Assembly: GCF_015832195.1 (NCBI RefSeq)
Contig: NC_052018.1
Location: 56,109,666-56,173,665 of the forward strand
Source: Motacilla alba alba
Taxonomy: Eukaryota; Chordata; Aves; Passeriformes; Motacillidae
DNA: 64,000 nucleotides
Direction of reading: 5' to 3'
The notes beneath the pieces are model-generated. The model was not told where the DNA came from. It worked only from the letters and a program-made list of their open reading frames with translations, and did not search any database. A program made the position numbers and the translations under genes. This document shows, piece by piece, positions 1 through 12,936 of this stretch. Positions within the stretch are counted from its first letter, which is position 1. Each line of letters begins with the position of its first letter.

Positions 1-3000
1 AGATCTATGTTGCCTCTCAGATGTGGGCAAAATAAATTCAGGATGCCACATCCAGAATTATTGTTCCAAATTACTAGAATGGAGTTGGTAAGAAAAGCAT
101 AACTAAATGGAAACATAGGAAAAAATCTGTGACAATGACAGCCTGTCTTGGAGTTAGCTTGCCATTACTTTGGGATTTTTTACCTCCCAGCAAACAGTTC
201 TCCTCCCCACTCACACCCATGAATTGAAAGAGAGGTTTGACTGATGTCAGTGCAGTAGCACAGGCCTGAAACATCCTAACTAGAGCTAAACAAGTTCAGT
301 GGCAGCTGAAATAAAGTATGGGAGGGGATTAAATACAGTGTGTTGGGGAATTCTGCACCAGGGACTGTCATTTGCAAGGGATACACACAGATGAGTTAGT
401 CGTAGCCTGTATAACAGTGGAGTATTTGGGCCTCAAATAAACCATTCCATAACCATTCTGTTCAGCATAAAAAATGGTGTCAAAGTAGCTGAAGTTCATA
501 TTAGAACCTCAGAAAGAAATACCATTTTTAAAAGGCGCTGAGGGTGGGGGTCAGTCTTGTAAAGGTAACAGCAATGGTCTCTTTACTCTACTTGGTGGTT
601 GGATGACTTCAACCCAGAGGTTTTGCCTGGCAATCTGTCTTGCTAAAAGTCAGGGTAAGATAAACTGTACTCTGTCTCTGATTTCTGCAAGAAAGAAAAC
701 AATTGAATGACTGGTCATTCATCACTGAGCTACCCTCCCCCCTCTCCAACACCTTGTATATGGTTGTATATTATGGAGCTGTTTAGCTTTCCTCATCCAT
801 TTCTTCAAAAGAAAACAAAAAATTAAAGTAGCAAGATATGTTTTTTACGACTTTCCTGTAATATCAATAGTTCAGAATTGAAAGGGACAGATCAATAAAG
901 AAATTACTTGACTATTATAATTGCTTGCACATCATGTCACATGCCATATGTACAAGTAAGTTTAGTATCAAAGGGCTTCATGATATATTACAGGGCATAG
1001 CCCCTACAACTGTGCTCATAAATACGTTTACCTATTCATAAAAAATTTGCATTTATTTCTGTGTACTGAGGAGCTCAAACTCAGCTCAGATGTAGCTTAC
1101 GGGGTTACAAATGCGTGCTTCGACCATCAAAATACAGAAATTAGAGAATATTATTTGAGAATTTTCTTTAGCAGCTTTAGTTGGATGAGTTATTGAAGTT
1201 GCTGAGAAACAAACCTGGACAGAACAAACTGCAGAATCTATAAATTTGCTGTGACACAAGCAGTCTGAAAAGGGGAAGGGTGGCATACAATGATGGGAAA
1301 CAAAAGTAGTCATGATACATTATTGTAGGAAAAAACAGTACCTTGAGTGAGAAGAAAACATCTAGGCTTGCTCTGATGAGCTGAGGGTATGCTCAGCAGT
1401 CAGGGAAGAAAAGGAAACTCTACTCCTCCTTGTAACAAAGCCAGCTTCATTCTGTGTGCGGTACAAAGTCCTCTGCTTTGGGTGCCATGCCTGCCCTGCA
1501 AAGAGATGCCTCAGAGCATGTTATCCTGCACATGACATGGCCACTGCACAGGTAAGTACCAGGAAAATCTTAGCAAGCTGTGAGGTGGAATGGGGAAACT
1601 AAAAAAATCACTCAGGAAGAAGATGGGCATAAAAGCTGGGCTCTCTACAGCCTCACTGCACCCTGAGAGTCTGCATTAGCTCATGGTTCAAAGAAGTAAG
1701 ACCCTTCATGGAAGAGACAATTAGTTACAAAAAGGCATAAAGAAGCCTAGTAATGGATTTTAACTCTCCTAAGGGAATCCTGTGTTTTTACTGGGGAAGG
1801 ATTACAGGAAACCAAAGTAACACTTTATTTTTCTTCACAGAGAGCTTGGGGACTGTGGAGTAATTTAGGCAATGGTGATTTGCTACTTGTGCTATAGTGT
1901 TACCAATGATGGTACTCCTGGTCTGTTTATTAAACTTCTGGCTTGTCACTCATCACTAGCAGGATCAAAACTCATTGTTTTTCTTCCTATGAAAGCAACT
2001 TTTCTATCTTTCAGAATTACTATGAGGTTGAGAGATGAGTGCTTTCATCTAAAATCAAAGTCAGGCAAGTATCCATTTTGTAAGACATGTGAGCATAAAA
2101 ATGTGCCAATGTAAACACCAGGTATCTGAGTGAAAAATGTTAATTGGCATTTCAAGAAATGAGGAGACATCACAAAGATATTTTAGGCTTTCAACATATT
2201 TGTAGTATTTTAACATCAATCATTTTCTTGCATCTATCAGGTTATTTATCTTAGCTACCCTCTGTATCCATTACCATAGTGCCTAAGCCCCTTGTAATGT
2301 TTCTGTAGGGCAGGGAAGTGTTCTCATCCCTGTTTTACCACTCAGAGATTGGAGCAGAAAGGATCCCACTTTTGTGGACACTTAGAAAATCTGCAACACA
2401 GAAGAAAATCAATGTACCTATGCCAGCTCTCTGGCTAGAGTCTTAATCAAAGAAGAGCTTGTCTCTTTTAAATTAGCCCAGGTTTGTACTTGGTTAATTT
2501 GCACCATAAATTGTATAGGCAAGGTTGTGTTAGATGTGTCCCTGAGCCATTAGCTATGAGACTAATTCTACCAATACTAAGAAATGCAGGAACAATCCAG
2601 GGCTTGCACCTTAAGAAGGGCTCTGGCTACATGCTGCCAAGGAGAGATGAAAGACTACAGTGAGTCAGAGCATGGGAGGAAGAGAACTAGAGAGATGATG
2701 TGTTGTATTGCTATGGGTGCTGCACCAGGCAGTTCACAGAAGCTTTCCCTGGAACTGCCAGTTCTTCAGGCCAAAACATAGCTCTCACCCTGGAGAGCCC
2801 AAGCTGGCCCCAGACATCCAGTGTGCACCCTATGGAAGTTTGCACTGACTGCCCTTAAAGGCCCTGTGCTCAGACTGGCTGAGCAGCTCCTCAGTGAGGG
2901 TTTTGCATACATGGAAAACCTTTTGGAGGAATTCATTCACAATGTTAAGAGAAAACCTGTGGGTGCAATGTTACACATATTTTCCACTCTCTGGAAATTT

Positions 3001-5138
3001 CAGTCAATCCAGATCCCAGTGATGTACATCTTTGTTCAGGCCTTACAGAATACATGTCAACAAATTTTGGTATATGTTAAATGGGATTATATGTGATATC
3101 TGGTAAATTTGCTATGTAATCCAAAAAGCCCACGAGAATGAGATACCTGCCTTATTTTGGTTCAAAATTTGGCAAAGAGAGGCCTATTGTTCAGGGTGGA
3201 ACAAGCTGAAATGATATGGAGATTGAAATAAGGCATCAAAAGCCTTCCTTATGGTTTAAAGTCAGGAGATTCTGGCTGACATACTTCTCCACACTAGCCT
3301 CAACCATCATTCCATCTGATTTTAAAAAATTAGCAAATACATATCTGAGTCCCATTCTGTTCTTTCTAAAAAAAAAAAAAAACCACAGGGCTGCTTTAAT
3401 TCCTTAGAACAGATGCCTTAACTTCCTGGCAGTTTTAAAAAACTTGCATTTTATGCTTTGGATAGACTCAGAGAAGCTCTTAGACATTGTTTTGTATTCC
3501 CCTTACTGAACTGCACAAGTGTGCTGGACCTGGCTAACACAAGGTCTGATGACTCATCTCTGTTTTCCTCCTTTAACCAGCTTTCCTTCTGGGTTAGTCA
3601 CAACCCAATAAAGAACTTCATATTAGGAAGTCTGAGCATCACCCCAGAGCTGTACACACAAAAGAAAAACAGAAAAGCAGGGAAGAGAATGAAAGCCAGC
3701 CTACCTTCACAGTCTGTACTTGAGGCTTTTTCCTCCCTCACTTCTCTACTTTCAGTTCTTTGGTCCTTTCTCAGCCTTGTGGGACTCCACTGCAACACAT
3801 GTTTATGGTCTTCTTTGTATGCTATCCCTTGTTCATTGTCAAAACTATTTTTTTCCCTCCAAGTTACTTAAATAGACTTTTATTATGTGCTTTTGCAATA
3901 CCGCTTTCTAAAACAACACCATTTTCTATACGTATTATGAACTACGATACGCACCATAAAATCAGAGGACTGCACTGTGGCAAAGTGCCATGACCCCACT
4001 TTGGGGATGTTCCAGGAGCTCCGAGAGTCGCAGTTTGTGAGGCATGTATAAGGCCTGTCAGAGTCAAAAGAAATGCACAGTGACTGTGGTCTTTCTGTGT
4101 CACTTGAGTAGGATGTGTAATCTGCTTTCTCCTTTGTCTTTCCAGCTAACACTCCCATTTCAGACTCATCCACAATGCATACGCTCTTCACCTGACTGCT
4201 GAGTTGGTTCAACCCCTGTGTATGATCACACACGTGGATAGCTGAGTATTGCCAGTCTGCTGGTTTGTTGTATCAGTATTTTTAGCCAAAATAGTTTTGC
4301 AGCTATGTCACTGCAGTTCAGCATGTGTTTTTAAAGGCTTAATGTGACCACCTATGTAAAATGCAATGCCCCTGTGACAAATGGAGCTCAAGGGAGTCCA
4401 GCAGCACAAACTGTGGCCAACTCAATCTCTAATAGAGTAAAGCAGCCCACAAAGAGTGGGTTCCAGAATGTGATGTTTCACTTGGACGGGAACAGAGAAC
4501 ATAGCCCAGCCTACTGTGTTTAATGATGGATGCTGTGGGAATCTGACTTTCAGAAATTGTGAACACTTTAAGTGAATAGGAATTTCAGAAAATCTACGCA
4601 CACACACATCATGCCATAAACCATGCGAGTAATAAAATCTTACCAGAATAGCTGACATTCTTCCTGCCACTCCCCTACAAAGTGTTCTTCTTTTCCAAAC
4701 TTTCCCCTGAAAAAAAGTCTTTTGTTTTCCAGAACTTGATCCAATGTGCTAATAACTGGAAGGCAAAGAGAACTTACTTCTTATCAAGAAATTTCATGTC
4801 CTAAAGTCACAAAAATGCAAAGGATTAGGCAATAAAGAAACATCACAGAAAGAGATATTCAAAACAAAACAGTCATGCCTGCATTTTAATCCTTCCATGA
4901 CTATTTTACATAAGATATATTGGCTTTTTTGCATATTTCTCTTTTGACCGCTTCATAAAAGAGTCTGCAGTTTACAATGTAAAAATATTTCAGAGATGCA
5001 TTCTGGAAGCAATACCAGACAAGTAATGGTCTCTGCAGTAGAGATGGAAGAGGATACCTCTCCTCACTGTGAAGAACAAATAATATAGGAATAAATTTGT
5101 AGAGGAATAAATAATAAAACAAACATGAAACAGCCACT

Positions 5139-5288
5139 TAGGTTTCACAGGATATTCTGAGTTGGAAGAGACCCCCAAGGATCATCAAGTCCAACTCTTC
5201 GGTGAATGGCCCATACAGGGATCAAACCCATGACCTTGGCATTATTAGTCCCATTCTCTGACCAACTGAGCTAATTTCTCCTAGGTTT
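5139..5288 (-). mobile_element. tRNA-Ile-derived SINE with CR1-like tail (TguSINE1 type)
   Basis: Read on the minus strand, the head resembles tRNA-Ile(AAU). It has an A box TAGCTCAGTTGG (5,262-5,273), an anticodon region reading CTAATAATGCC, and a B box GGTTTGATCC (5,219-5,228). The remainder (about 5,146-5,205) resembles the 3' end of CR1, with GTTGGACTTGATGATCC followed by CTTCCAACTC. A 7-bp direct repeat TAGGTTT (5,139-5,145 and 5,282-5,288) may be the target-site duplication. SINEs with this architecture are known from passerine birds and are presumed to be moved by CR1 machinery. The promoter boxes are nearly intact but the copy has drifted from the tRNA, so it is a retroposon and not a tRNA gene. 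Confidence 0.85.
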
Positions 5289-7904
5289 GCTTTATACAAG
5301 CATCCTGCCAAAGGAGATTCACCAGCACATCTGTGAATAGTTCATTGAAAGCCTGGGCTGAGCTCTCATGTCAAGGATTAGCTGTCTTGTTTCTGCTTCA
5401 GTAACTTCTTTATCTTCTATATCTTATATGTTTCTGGTGTACACAGGTTCTAAATCACAGCAAGACATTGCTTAACACAGCAGCAAACCCAAAGCCCTTA
5501 CCATAGATCTGGAATAGGAGGGGGATGTGAGTCACACCAGGATTTGATGAACTGATGATTAAGACTTGTCTTAACCCCTGATTAAGACACTGACATTGTT
5601 GTAGGTATCTCTCTTAGGCATTAGGATATTTAATCGTGGCTTTGCTTCTGTAGAGGCAGTTTTTGCTATTCTTGTTTGTAGATGCTGGTTTACCCTGTGA
5701 GCAGTCCTGCTGATTTTTGTGGAGTCACTCAAGGAAAAGGTACTGGGTGGCATCAGGCTGGGAGGTAAAAGTCATCCAGTTATTACATGTACAGATACTC
5801 CCTGTGGTAAACAAATGCACTGCTTACATTTGTCACAGATTTTGTCATCGATGTGACAAAAAAAGTATTAAAATTTTAAATCTGGAATTAGGTCTTTTGA
5901 GTTTCGCGAAGTGTTTTTTCAATATCCACTGAAGAAATTTTTCTTGAACTCCACTTCCCAGAATTCCAGTGGGTTTGTGATATTTCAAGGTTTAAAAAAA
6001 TCACATGAAATGGAATTATGGCTCCAGCATAATTTTCTACATAAATTTTCTTGGAATTACAGCTTATTCCCTTTTAAATTTTCTAATCAATAAGACTGAA
6101 ATATTTCCATTCTAGGTATCCACAAAACCTTCTGTTTAGAATGAACATAGAAGGAAATATTGTTGGGTTGGGTTTTTTCCCTCACAATAAACTATTCCAG
6201 AAAAGACTTTCTCAAGAAACTCTGATTTTTCAGGGCTCTGAAGGAAGAGATGGGGATTTCTTGGGAAGGGACAGTGATGCTGATGTCACATACAAATATA
6301 TGCCCCTTGGGCCAGTTCTCCTGGACACCCTTTTTACTCTTTTGGCAACAACATTACTCTTTTTTTCTTTGTTTATTGTTTTATGTTATTTTTAACAATG
6401 TCTTTTACCTTTTAAACTAAAACTGTGACCAGAAACATATACACAGCACTGGAAATGAGATGTGGAAGGGTTTCAGACCCTTTCCACAAGCTATTCCACC
6501 ATTACAAACAATTTTGATCAATTTCCCTAGCACAGTCCATACTCTACAATATCTTATATTATCAATACTATTAGTGTTGGTTATTCGTATATAATATTAT
6601 GGCATTATTTCACTTAAGGTATGTTAAAGTATGCTTCTAAAGTCTTTTCACCATTTCATTTGGTTTCTGGGTGAGACCAAGAGTAACCAGGAGAAATCTC
6701 AGGGCAAACAGGTTTTCTTTTTAAAGTAGCAACTTGAAAACACTTATGCAGTTGTACTTTTCTTACTGATTATTCTCAAACCTTACTGAACACAATTCAC
6801 AATCAGCTGGCTGCCTGTGGGTGACTTCCTCGGTTATTCTCCAAAGAATACATCTGTATTGTACTTGGGCAAATAATTTCAAAACCAGCAACTGATTATA
6901 TTTTCCTCAGCTCTGGGTGAACTGAGTTTGTTCTTGGGTGACTGCTTAATATGTAGTGAAAATAGAGTGTCTTGATAAATGACACTGAAAATCAGAAAAT
7001 AAACCAAGCTGTGTCATGCAAAACCATTAAATACTTGCAGAAAGCTTGGCCTCAAGTCACAAAGCTGTTCTTAAATTACCATGTTACTCCTGCACAAGAA
7101 AGGGAAGACTGGAGGCATAAAAAGTGGAACTTCCTTTCTAGAGGGAAATTTGTAACCTGTTATAGACCAGCATAAGCCTATGTGAGATGTGTCCCTCATC
7201 CGACATCCATCAGACCAGGCATCCCGAATCTCTGTCCCCAGCACCCCCAGCATGTCCTAAGTGGCCTGTCTTAGTGGGTCTATTACTTAGGAGTAAGACA
7301 GATGCATGGTCCTGCATAACCAGAGCACTGCAGAGGAGAAAGTAATCTACAGAGCAAATCCACAGATTTGCACTGATGTTCCTCATGCCAGCATTTCAAC
7401 TTCCTTTTTAAAACATGAATGAAGACACAAATGCACTGGGAAGGCCAAAAGGACTTTAGCTCCATCTGTCTTTCCCAGCCAGTTATTAACCCAGTGCCAG
7501 CCTGTAGTACCAGTCATCTAACTGGAGAAGCAAGGGGTTTCACCATTATCTGGGGGGCTGCAGCCACCCCAGTTTTACCCTTCCCACAGGGCTGGGTTGG
7601 TTTCCACCCTGCCAGTTCCTACTCCAAATCAGGTGCTATTCAGAAAGTCAGGATGACTGGGCTAAAGGTGAGGGGAAAAGGTTGAAACTGGGAGTCAGAT
7701 TAGGGGTACGAGCCCTGGGCTTGCCAGGTGGGACATAAGAAGCAGGAAGGCTGGAAAAGCAGAGGTGCAAGTCATGTAACAAACAAATAAGGAAGCAGGG
7801 TAGAAGACATGTTGTTTTTTTCAGTCTGCCCATGTTGCCCCCCCTTGGAGAGGGAATAATGGATAAATGTGTTAAGAGTGTATTATAGTTTGTATGCATA
7901 AAGA

Positions 7905-7985
7905 ACTCCAAGTATATCATACTATATGTACAACATACACATATATGTATAATATGTATGTGAGTATACATCATATACATGCAGT
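7905..7985. repeat. AT-rich, partly palindromic low-complexity patch
   Basis: Alternating TA/CA/TG sequence with several overlapping inverted repeats such as CATAC...GTATG. It looks like a degenerate TA/TG microsatellite. No gene or site is recognised in it. Confidence 0.4.
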
Positions 7986-10270
7986 AATCTCTGCAAAATG
8001 AATACAAAAAATTGTGCCCTGTGTCTCTTCAAATGTATGTGGCCTTTATTAGGTCAATTTTAATGACTCTGAGTGTTTAAAAATGTAAAGAAGTAAAAAC
8101 TACAAATGTGTGGAAATTCTGAAGGCTCGTGGCACACATGTGTGCATATCTTGATATTCAGAACGCATATGTAGCAGCATACTAAAGGCATTTTTAAAGA
8201 GCCAGTTCATTCCTTCTGTTTTTTGCAACAAAAGTTTAGAAAGTACTAAAATAAAAATGGAAAGGCTATAAGTATATATTGTTTTTGTTGTTTTGTCTTC
8301 TGGGAATTTCTGATGCTGAAATTCTAATGGATTTTTTTCCTCTCTGGTCACTCATGCTTAGAGACACAAGCAACTTCAACTTGGTTTTCTGTCATCCTTG
8401 CTCCAGTAAGAGTCTTTTAGCTCAATTGTGACATCAATCACTTGGACTATAAATCTCTGCAATGGATATGGCCATTTAAATCTCCACCTGCACAAACAAC
8501 AATCAGGCCTAGAAAATAAGGAGACTCATAAATCTCCACACTGGTGATTATTGATATTTTAGATTTGCAGCAGCAATGTTATTAAAAAAAAAAAAAAGTA
8601 ATCCACTAATTAGGACTGATATGCTGACAATCTATTTAGTTTAGTCTATATACAGAGAAAACACAAACAAGGCACAGTTAACACAACATGAATTTAGAAA
8701 TTACTGAATTCCCAAGAGCCCAGGGCTTGGAGATACGATATCTTAATGTACTTATCCTATTTTGAGGGGGAGGGTGTTATCTTCGAGACAAATGATAAAA
8801 AGGTGTTTTTACTTCTGGCTTACACGAGCTAAGGAAGAAAGATGGACCAAGAGATAGGCAAGACTTCCTTGCTGGCTATCAAAAATGACACTCTGCCTCC
8901 TAATGAAAATGTAATCTGCAGACAGTACACAGCACTCAGCAGACATACCAGCTTAGCCCTCCACAGTTTTTTTTGTGGGTGTTTTAGTGCATTCAGAAAA
9001 CTCTATGTGATGCTCACACAGATCAGCAAGAAACTTTTCCTGTGGCTCCAGTGACTTTGGATTAACTATGAAGGCACCGGTGACATTTGAGGCTGCATAT
9101 TTTTCTCTGGAGCTATGTGAATCCTCAGATAAGCAGCTGAATAAGTGGAATTACTCCTGCAATAAGAGCAGTCCCTGGGCGCAGTTTTTTAGCCCCTTGT
9201 GTTCAAAATCCCAACTGCAGGACAACCTGTGAGGTTTCAGGAAGAGTGTGAGTAGAGAAGGATCCATGGGAGCAAGTTCCTGATTCACTGGCCTCTTTGG
9301 GCTCCAAATGGAGACTATTTTACATGGAGGAGAAGATAGCACAAAGTTAACTGCTTTCAAAAGCTTGCTCTGCTGAGGCTGAATACACAGCGCATAAGTT
9401 TGTAATGGCAGCATCAGTCTGTTCATCCAAACTACACAGCAACCCACTCACTCACACCTGTGGTAAAACCACTGGGAATGTTTGGCTTCAGGGATTGCAA
9501 AGCCGGCCTAATGCCCTCAGTCCCACAGGAGGGGCCTTATCCCTTATCTTTCTTCTTCATTCAGACAAAACCCCTGACTTTTGAGTATGCAAGAATTAGC
9601 AGACAAAACAGTCCATGGGTACAGAGGAATGAACCACTGACATCTGCTCTGCACGCCAAGTAAAGGTTCCTTTTCTGTGGGAATCTACCAGCCAATAAAC
9701 CCCCCCTCCGCCCCGTTTCCTTCATTTCATGCACACCCTTGCCATCCTATCCACAGCCGCAAAGACCCTCCCCAGCAGAACAACACTCTCCCTCTGCGCA
9801 GTGGAGCTCACAGAGTGCTGGGATCTTGGCCACTTGGCACACCTGTGGACCAGGAAGCCTCCGCAACATTCACAGCTGGGAGGACTCAAAGACCGACAGG
9901 GACCGGGACTTGTCGGACGTCACCCCGGAAGGCTGGAAGAAGTCAGATCCTCCTGCCTCCAGCCCCTGGTCTGTGACGGCAAGGTCCATGCTGCTGGCCA
10001 GGCAGCGGAGCACTCCCTTCCTGGAATATGCAACTAGCTGGACAGGATGCGTTCGCAAATATAATCATCCACAAATCTCCCCCAGATTAGGTTACAGGAC
10101 AGCGTTTCGACGGCACGCATTACAAAGCTCCCTGGAAGGCTTGGCTGGTGGATCTGCTGCTCTCTCTGCTCATGACCCATTTTGGCTTTCATCAAGAATC
10201 ATGACACCAGCTGCCTGGGTCATCTAGGAGGCAGAGAGGGGGAGAGCAACCCTGGGCTGTAAAGGGAAGT

Positions 10271-10324
10271 GGGGAAGGAAAAGAGAAGGAGGAGAAGGAG
10301 AAGGAGGAGGAGGAAGGGGGAGGA
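10271..10324 (+). repeat. 54-base uninterrupted purine (GGA/GAA) tract
   Basis: Every base on the + strand is A or G, mostly as GGA and GAA triplets. It lies about 490 bases upstream of the TCF21 start codon. A pyrimidine tract of opposite sense lies at 10,558-10,590. Homopurine tracts of this kind are common near vertebrate promoters and can form triplex structures; whether this one does is not known. Confidence 0.75.
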
Positions 10325-10479
10325 TAGAAAGACAGAGCACGGGGAGAGAGAGTAAGTTGTTTTAGTCCAGTTGTGAAGATTTGAATCCCACTTCCGAGCT
10401 CTCAGCAAAGGCTTGCTGGGATACTTCATTCCCTGTCCCGTGCAAAGGTCTGTGATTGGGGATGTGGTATGCTCAGTGG

Positions 10480-10815
10480 GCAGGGCCCCTCCCCTGGGCT
10501 GGATCCGCCTCTCTTATCCCCCAGATAAATTACTAGTGTCCTCACTAAATTCCTCAGCTTTCTCTCTCCCTCTCTCTCTCTCTCTCTCACACACAATCTC
10601 ACTCCCTCCCTCAAACACAGGCAAAGCGGGGTTGGGGGGCAGGAGGGCGGGGACCCTCTCTGGACTGGTATTGTGCCTCAGTCCTGGGCGGGGAGGGAAG
10701 GGGAGAGAATATACTGGCGCCCCTTCTCTCCTACGCCGCCTTGAAATAGATTTGAGAAGCTGCCGTTTTCCCCCCCTCCCCCCTTTCCTGCTGGTTGTTT
10801 GGCATCTTCCAGACC
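10480..10815 (+). promoter_or_regulatory. TCF21: Probable TCF21 proximal promoter and 5' UTR
   Basis: This stretch directly precedes the TCF21 start codon. It contains an inverted GATA pair, CTTATC (10,513-10,518) and AGATAA (10,523-10,528), separated by 4 bases. A (CT)n run follows, and there are G/C-rich stretches with GGGCGGGG-like Sp1/KLF sites near 10,685-10,700. A weak AATATAC element lies near 10,709, but no convincing TATA box is seen, so the transcription start cannot be placed. Upstream frames through here are open by chance. Use of the GATA pair in epicardial or splanchnic mesoderm expression is inference. Confidence 0.45.
10558..10590 (+). repeat. (CT)n pyrimidine tract in the TCF21 5' region
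   Basis: Thirty-three pyrimidines in a row, mostly CT dinucleotides, followed by a short CA run. It lies about 225 bases before the TCF21 start codon, within or just upstream of the 5' UTR. Confidence 0.8.
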
Positions 10816-12936
10816 ATGTCCACTGGGTCCCTCAGTGATGTGGAAGATCTGCAGGAGGTGGAGATGCTGGAGTGCGATGGCCTGAAAATGGATACTAACA
10901 AAGAGTTTGGGGCGTCCACCGAGAGCAACGAGGAGGGATCCAATGGCGAGAATGGCTCCCCTCAGAAGGGGAGAGGGGCCTCGGGCAAGAGGAAAAAAGC
11001 TCCCCCCAAGAAGAGCCCTTTAAATGGAGTGAGCCAGGAGGGAAAGCAGGTACAAAGAAATGCTGCCAACGCCAGAGAGAGGGCGAGGATGAGGGTCCTT
11101 AGCAAAGCCTTCTCCAGGCTTAAGACCACCCTACCCTGGGTGCCCCCAGACACCAAACTTTCCAAACTGGACACCTTGAGGCTGGCCTCCAGCTACATTG
11201 CTCACCTGAGGCAGATCCTGGCCAATGACAAGTACGAGAATGGCTACATCCACCCAGTCAACTTGGTAAGTCAGAGTCCGCCGAGGACAGGCACTCCGTG
11301 TGTGTGCATGGGGAGAGGCGGGCGATGAGCTGGCATGGGGCATGTGCGGGGACAAAACTTTGCTGCGCTTCTCACAGAGAGCCTGGTGCCGCTGGGGTGG
11401 AAAGCGGTACTGTACAGGGGGATAGGCTCCCAGCTGCCCTGTGCCCTGAGCACCAAGCCTCCTAGGCCCCCTCTGCTGCTCCTAGCAATCCCTTGTAGGA
11501 GACAGGCAGCCACACTGGCCACAAATAAGCAGGGGCAGGCTTTACACTTTACTGCCCCAGAAACGATTGAGAAACCACAGAGGGTTGATGGCAGCTTTCT
11601 GCCTGCAAGTGGGCAGGTACAGGAATTTGGGTAGAAAAGGGTGTGTTTGAGGAAGGACCCAGGATTTATTCTTATCCTGTGTCTCTACCCTAGTGTTTCC
11701 TGACACAGTACTGTCCCCAAGCCCTAGCTTTATAAAGACAGGACTCTTGGGGTTCTGTGCTCAACCGCTCAGGTTTGCTGAATCCAGGAAATTTCTCCTC
11801 TACCTGTAAACTGGCACAGGAGAAATAAATACCGATGCAGACACCCCAGAGGAGGTGTCTGCCCCAGGCACTCTCCACAATGCCTCTCCCTGGGCTGTGT
11901 GGTGTCCCTTCTGCTGCTCCCACCACATAAAGTTTACCCAAGCAGCCCTGGATCTCCCGACCATACCCGGCCGCCAGAAATATCCAGTTTCCAGCTCTAA
12001 AAATATATACAAATTATGTAAACCAGGGGCAAGCAAGATCTGCCTGGGCTCTTTTTAGACATACAGCCTGTACACTGCCCACACGTGCAGACCCTGACTC
12101 CTAAATGGATCGAGCTGGGGATGTTTCACTGAGGTCAGGCTCTGTCTTTTGAGCTCTGGACTCTGGGGGAAAGTATGTTACCCGCTCTGTCAGCTGCTAA
12201 GGGCCTGGGAGATAATTTTTGATTAAAAACAAAATCCTCAGCGCAACAACATAGGAAAAAAATAAAACAAAACCAGCACCCAATATAGATATAACCTCCC
12301 TCCTGTTCCACACCCCCACAGAGGCGCACCAAAACGTGCTCCCCGAGCCGCGGGAGGCCAGGAAGAGTGGCCGGGGGGCTGCCGGGGCCCCAGGCAGCTC
12401 CTGCGCCCGGGGTAGCGGGGCGAGGCTTGAGGAATCTCCCGCGGGTCGGAGCCCCCACGCCGGTCTCGACCAAACGCGAGGGGTGCCCGCGGCGATTATG
12501 CCGGGGGCATGCGAATGTGCCGGGGCCAGGCGGCTCCTTTCTCCCTCCCTGCTGCCGCGTATCAGACGGGCTTCGCCGCCCCGAGGACGCCCGGTGGGGA
12601 CCGCCAGAGCTGTGAGGCAAAGCGGCATCAGCCGCCGGGGAAAGGCAAAAGGGTCCTTGCCGAAGCCAGTGGCAACTGCCCCGGCCTGAGCCCCACTGAG
12701 CGCTGCCCGAAGCAGACTCAGGTGGGGAATGCCGGGCTCGGTCCCCCCGGACGCTCCCGAGCCGGACCCGCTGGCGATATGAGCGTTGCAATGCGCATTT
12801 CTCCGTGTGTAACCCCCTTCCCACTCGTGTCTTTTCCTGGCTACAGACTTGGCCTTTTATGGTAGCCGGCAAACCCGAGAGTGACCTGAAAGAAGTGGTG
12901 AACACAAACCGCTTGTGCGGCCCGACGGCATCCTGA
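10816..12936 (+). CDS. TCF21: TCF21 (capsulin/epicardin/POD1), bHLH transcription factor, two exons
   Basis: Class II bHLH factor that dimerises with E proteins on E-boxes in the nucleus. It acts in epicardial, splenic, kidney, lung and facial-muscle mesoderm. Coding exon 1 is 10,816-11,265 (150 codons) with donor TTG|GTAAGT. Exon 2 is 12,847-12,936 after acceptor CTACAG and ends ...[12 protein letters not shown]. The total is 179 aa, the usual vertebrate length. The start was chosen at [18 protein letters not shown], the conserved N-terminus; the in-frame codons upstream (MFGIFQT) belong to the 5' UTR. Residues 1-50 are acidic and serine-rich. A basic KRKKAPPKK nuclear-localisation-like segment lies near residues 58-66. 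The bHLH spans about 79-135, with [15 protein letters not shown] as basic region and helix 1 and [12 protein letters not shown] in helix 2. Exon 2 supplies the conserved C-terminus starting [20 protein letters not shown]. The frame is intact throughout. Confidence 0.98.
11266..12846 (+). other. TCF21: TCF21 intron
   Basis: GT-AG intron of 1,581 bases between the two coding exons. The 3' half (about 12,330-12,780) is CpG-rich and gives long open frames on both strands, including a 323-codon minus frame that runs on into exon 2. These are composition artefacts. A MEF2-like A/T-rich core (CTAAAAATAT) lies near 11,997. No other exon is recognised. Confidence 0.8.

Larger units (their letters stand above)
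1..10260. other. Gene-poor 5' flank of TCF21
   Basis: I recognise no coding exon here. Open frames are short (mostly under 120 codons) and match no family I know. The stretch holds a tRNA-Ile/CR1 SINE near 5.2 kb, a short poly-A run at about 8,582-8,597, and an AT-rich palindromic patch near 7.9 kb. The last 800 bases become GC-richer and include a 162-codon + frame (9,739-10,227) that is probably non-coding promoter-upstream sequence. A CRE-like GACGTCAC lies at 9,916-9,923. In mammals a long non-coding RNA antisense to TCF21 (TARID) covers this side, but nothing in the sequence alone shows a counterpart. Confidence 0.6.

Noticed and set aside
5206..5274. A tRNA-Ile gene
   Set aside because: It has tRNA-like boxes, but it is fused to a CR1-like tail and has many departures from the tRNA; it is the head of a SINE.
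9739..10227. 162-codon + frame upstream of TCF21
   Set aside because: No known domain, no splice or start context of note, overlapping frames equally open; probably promoter-upstream sequence.
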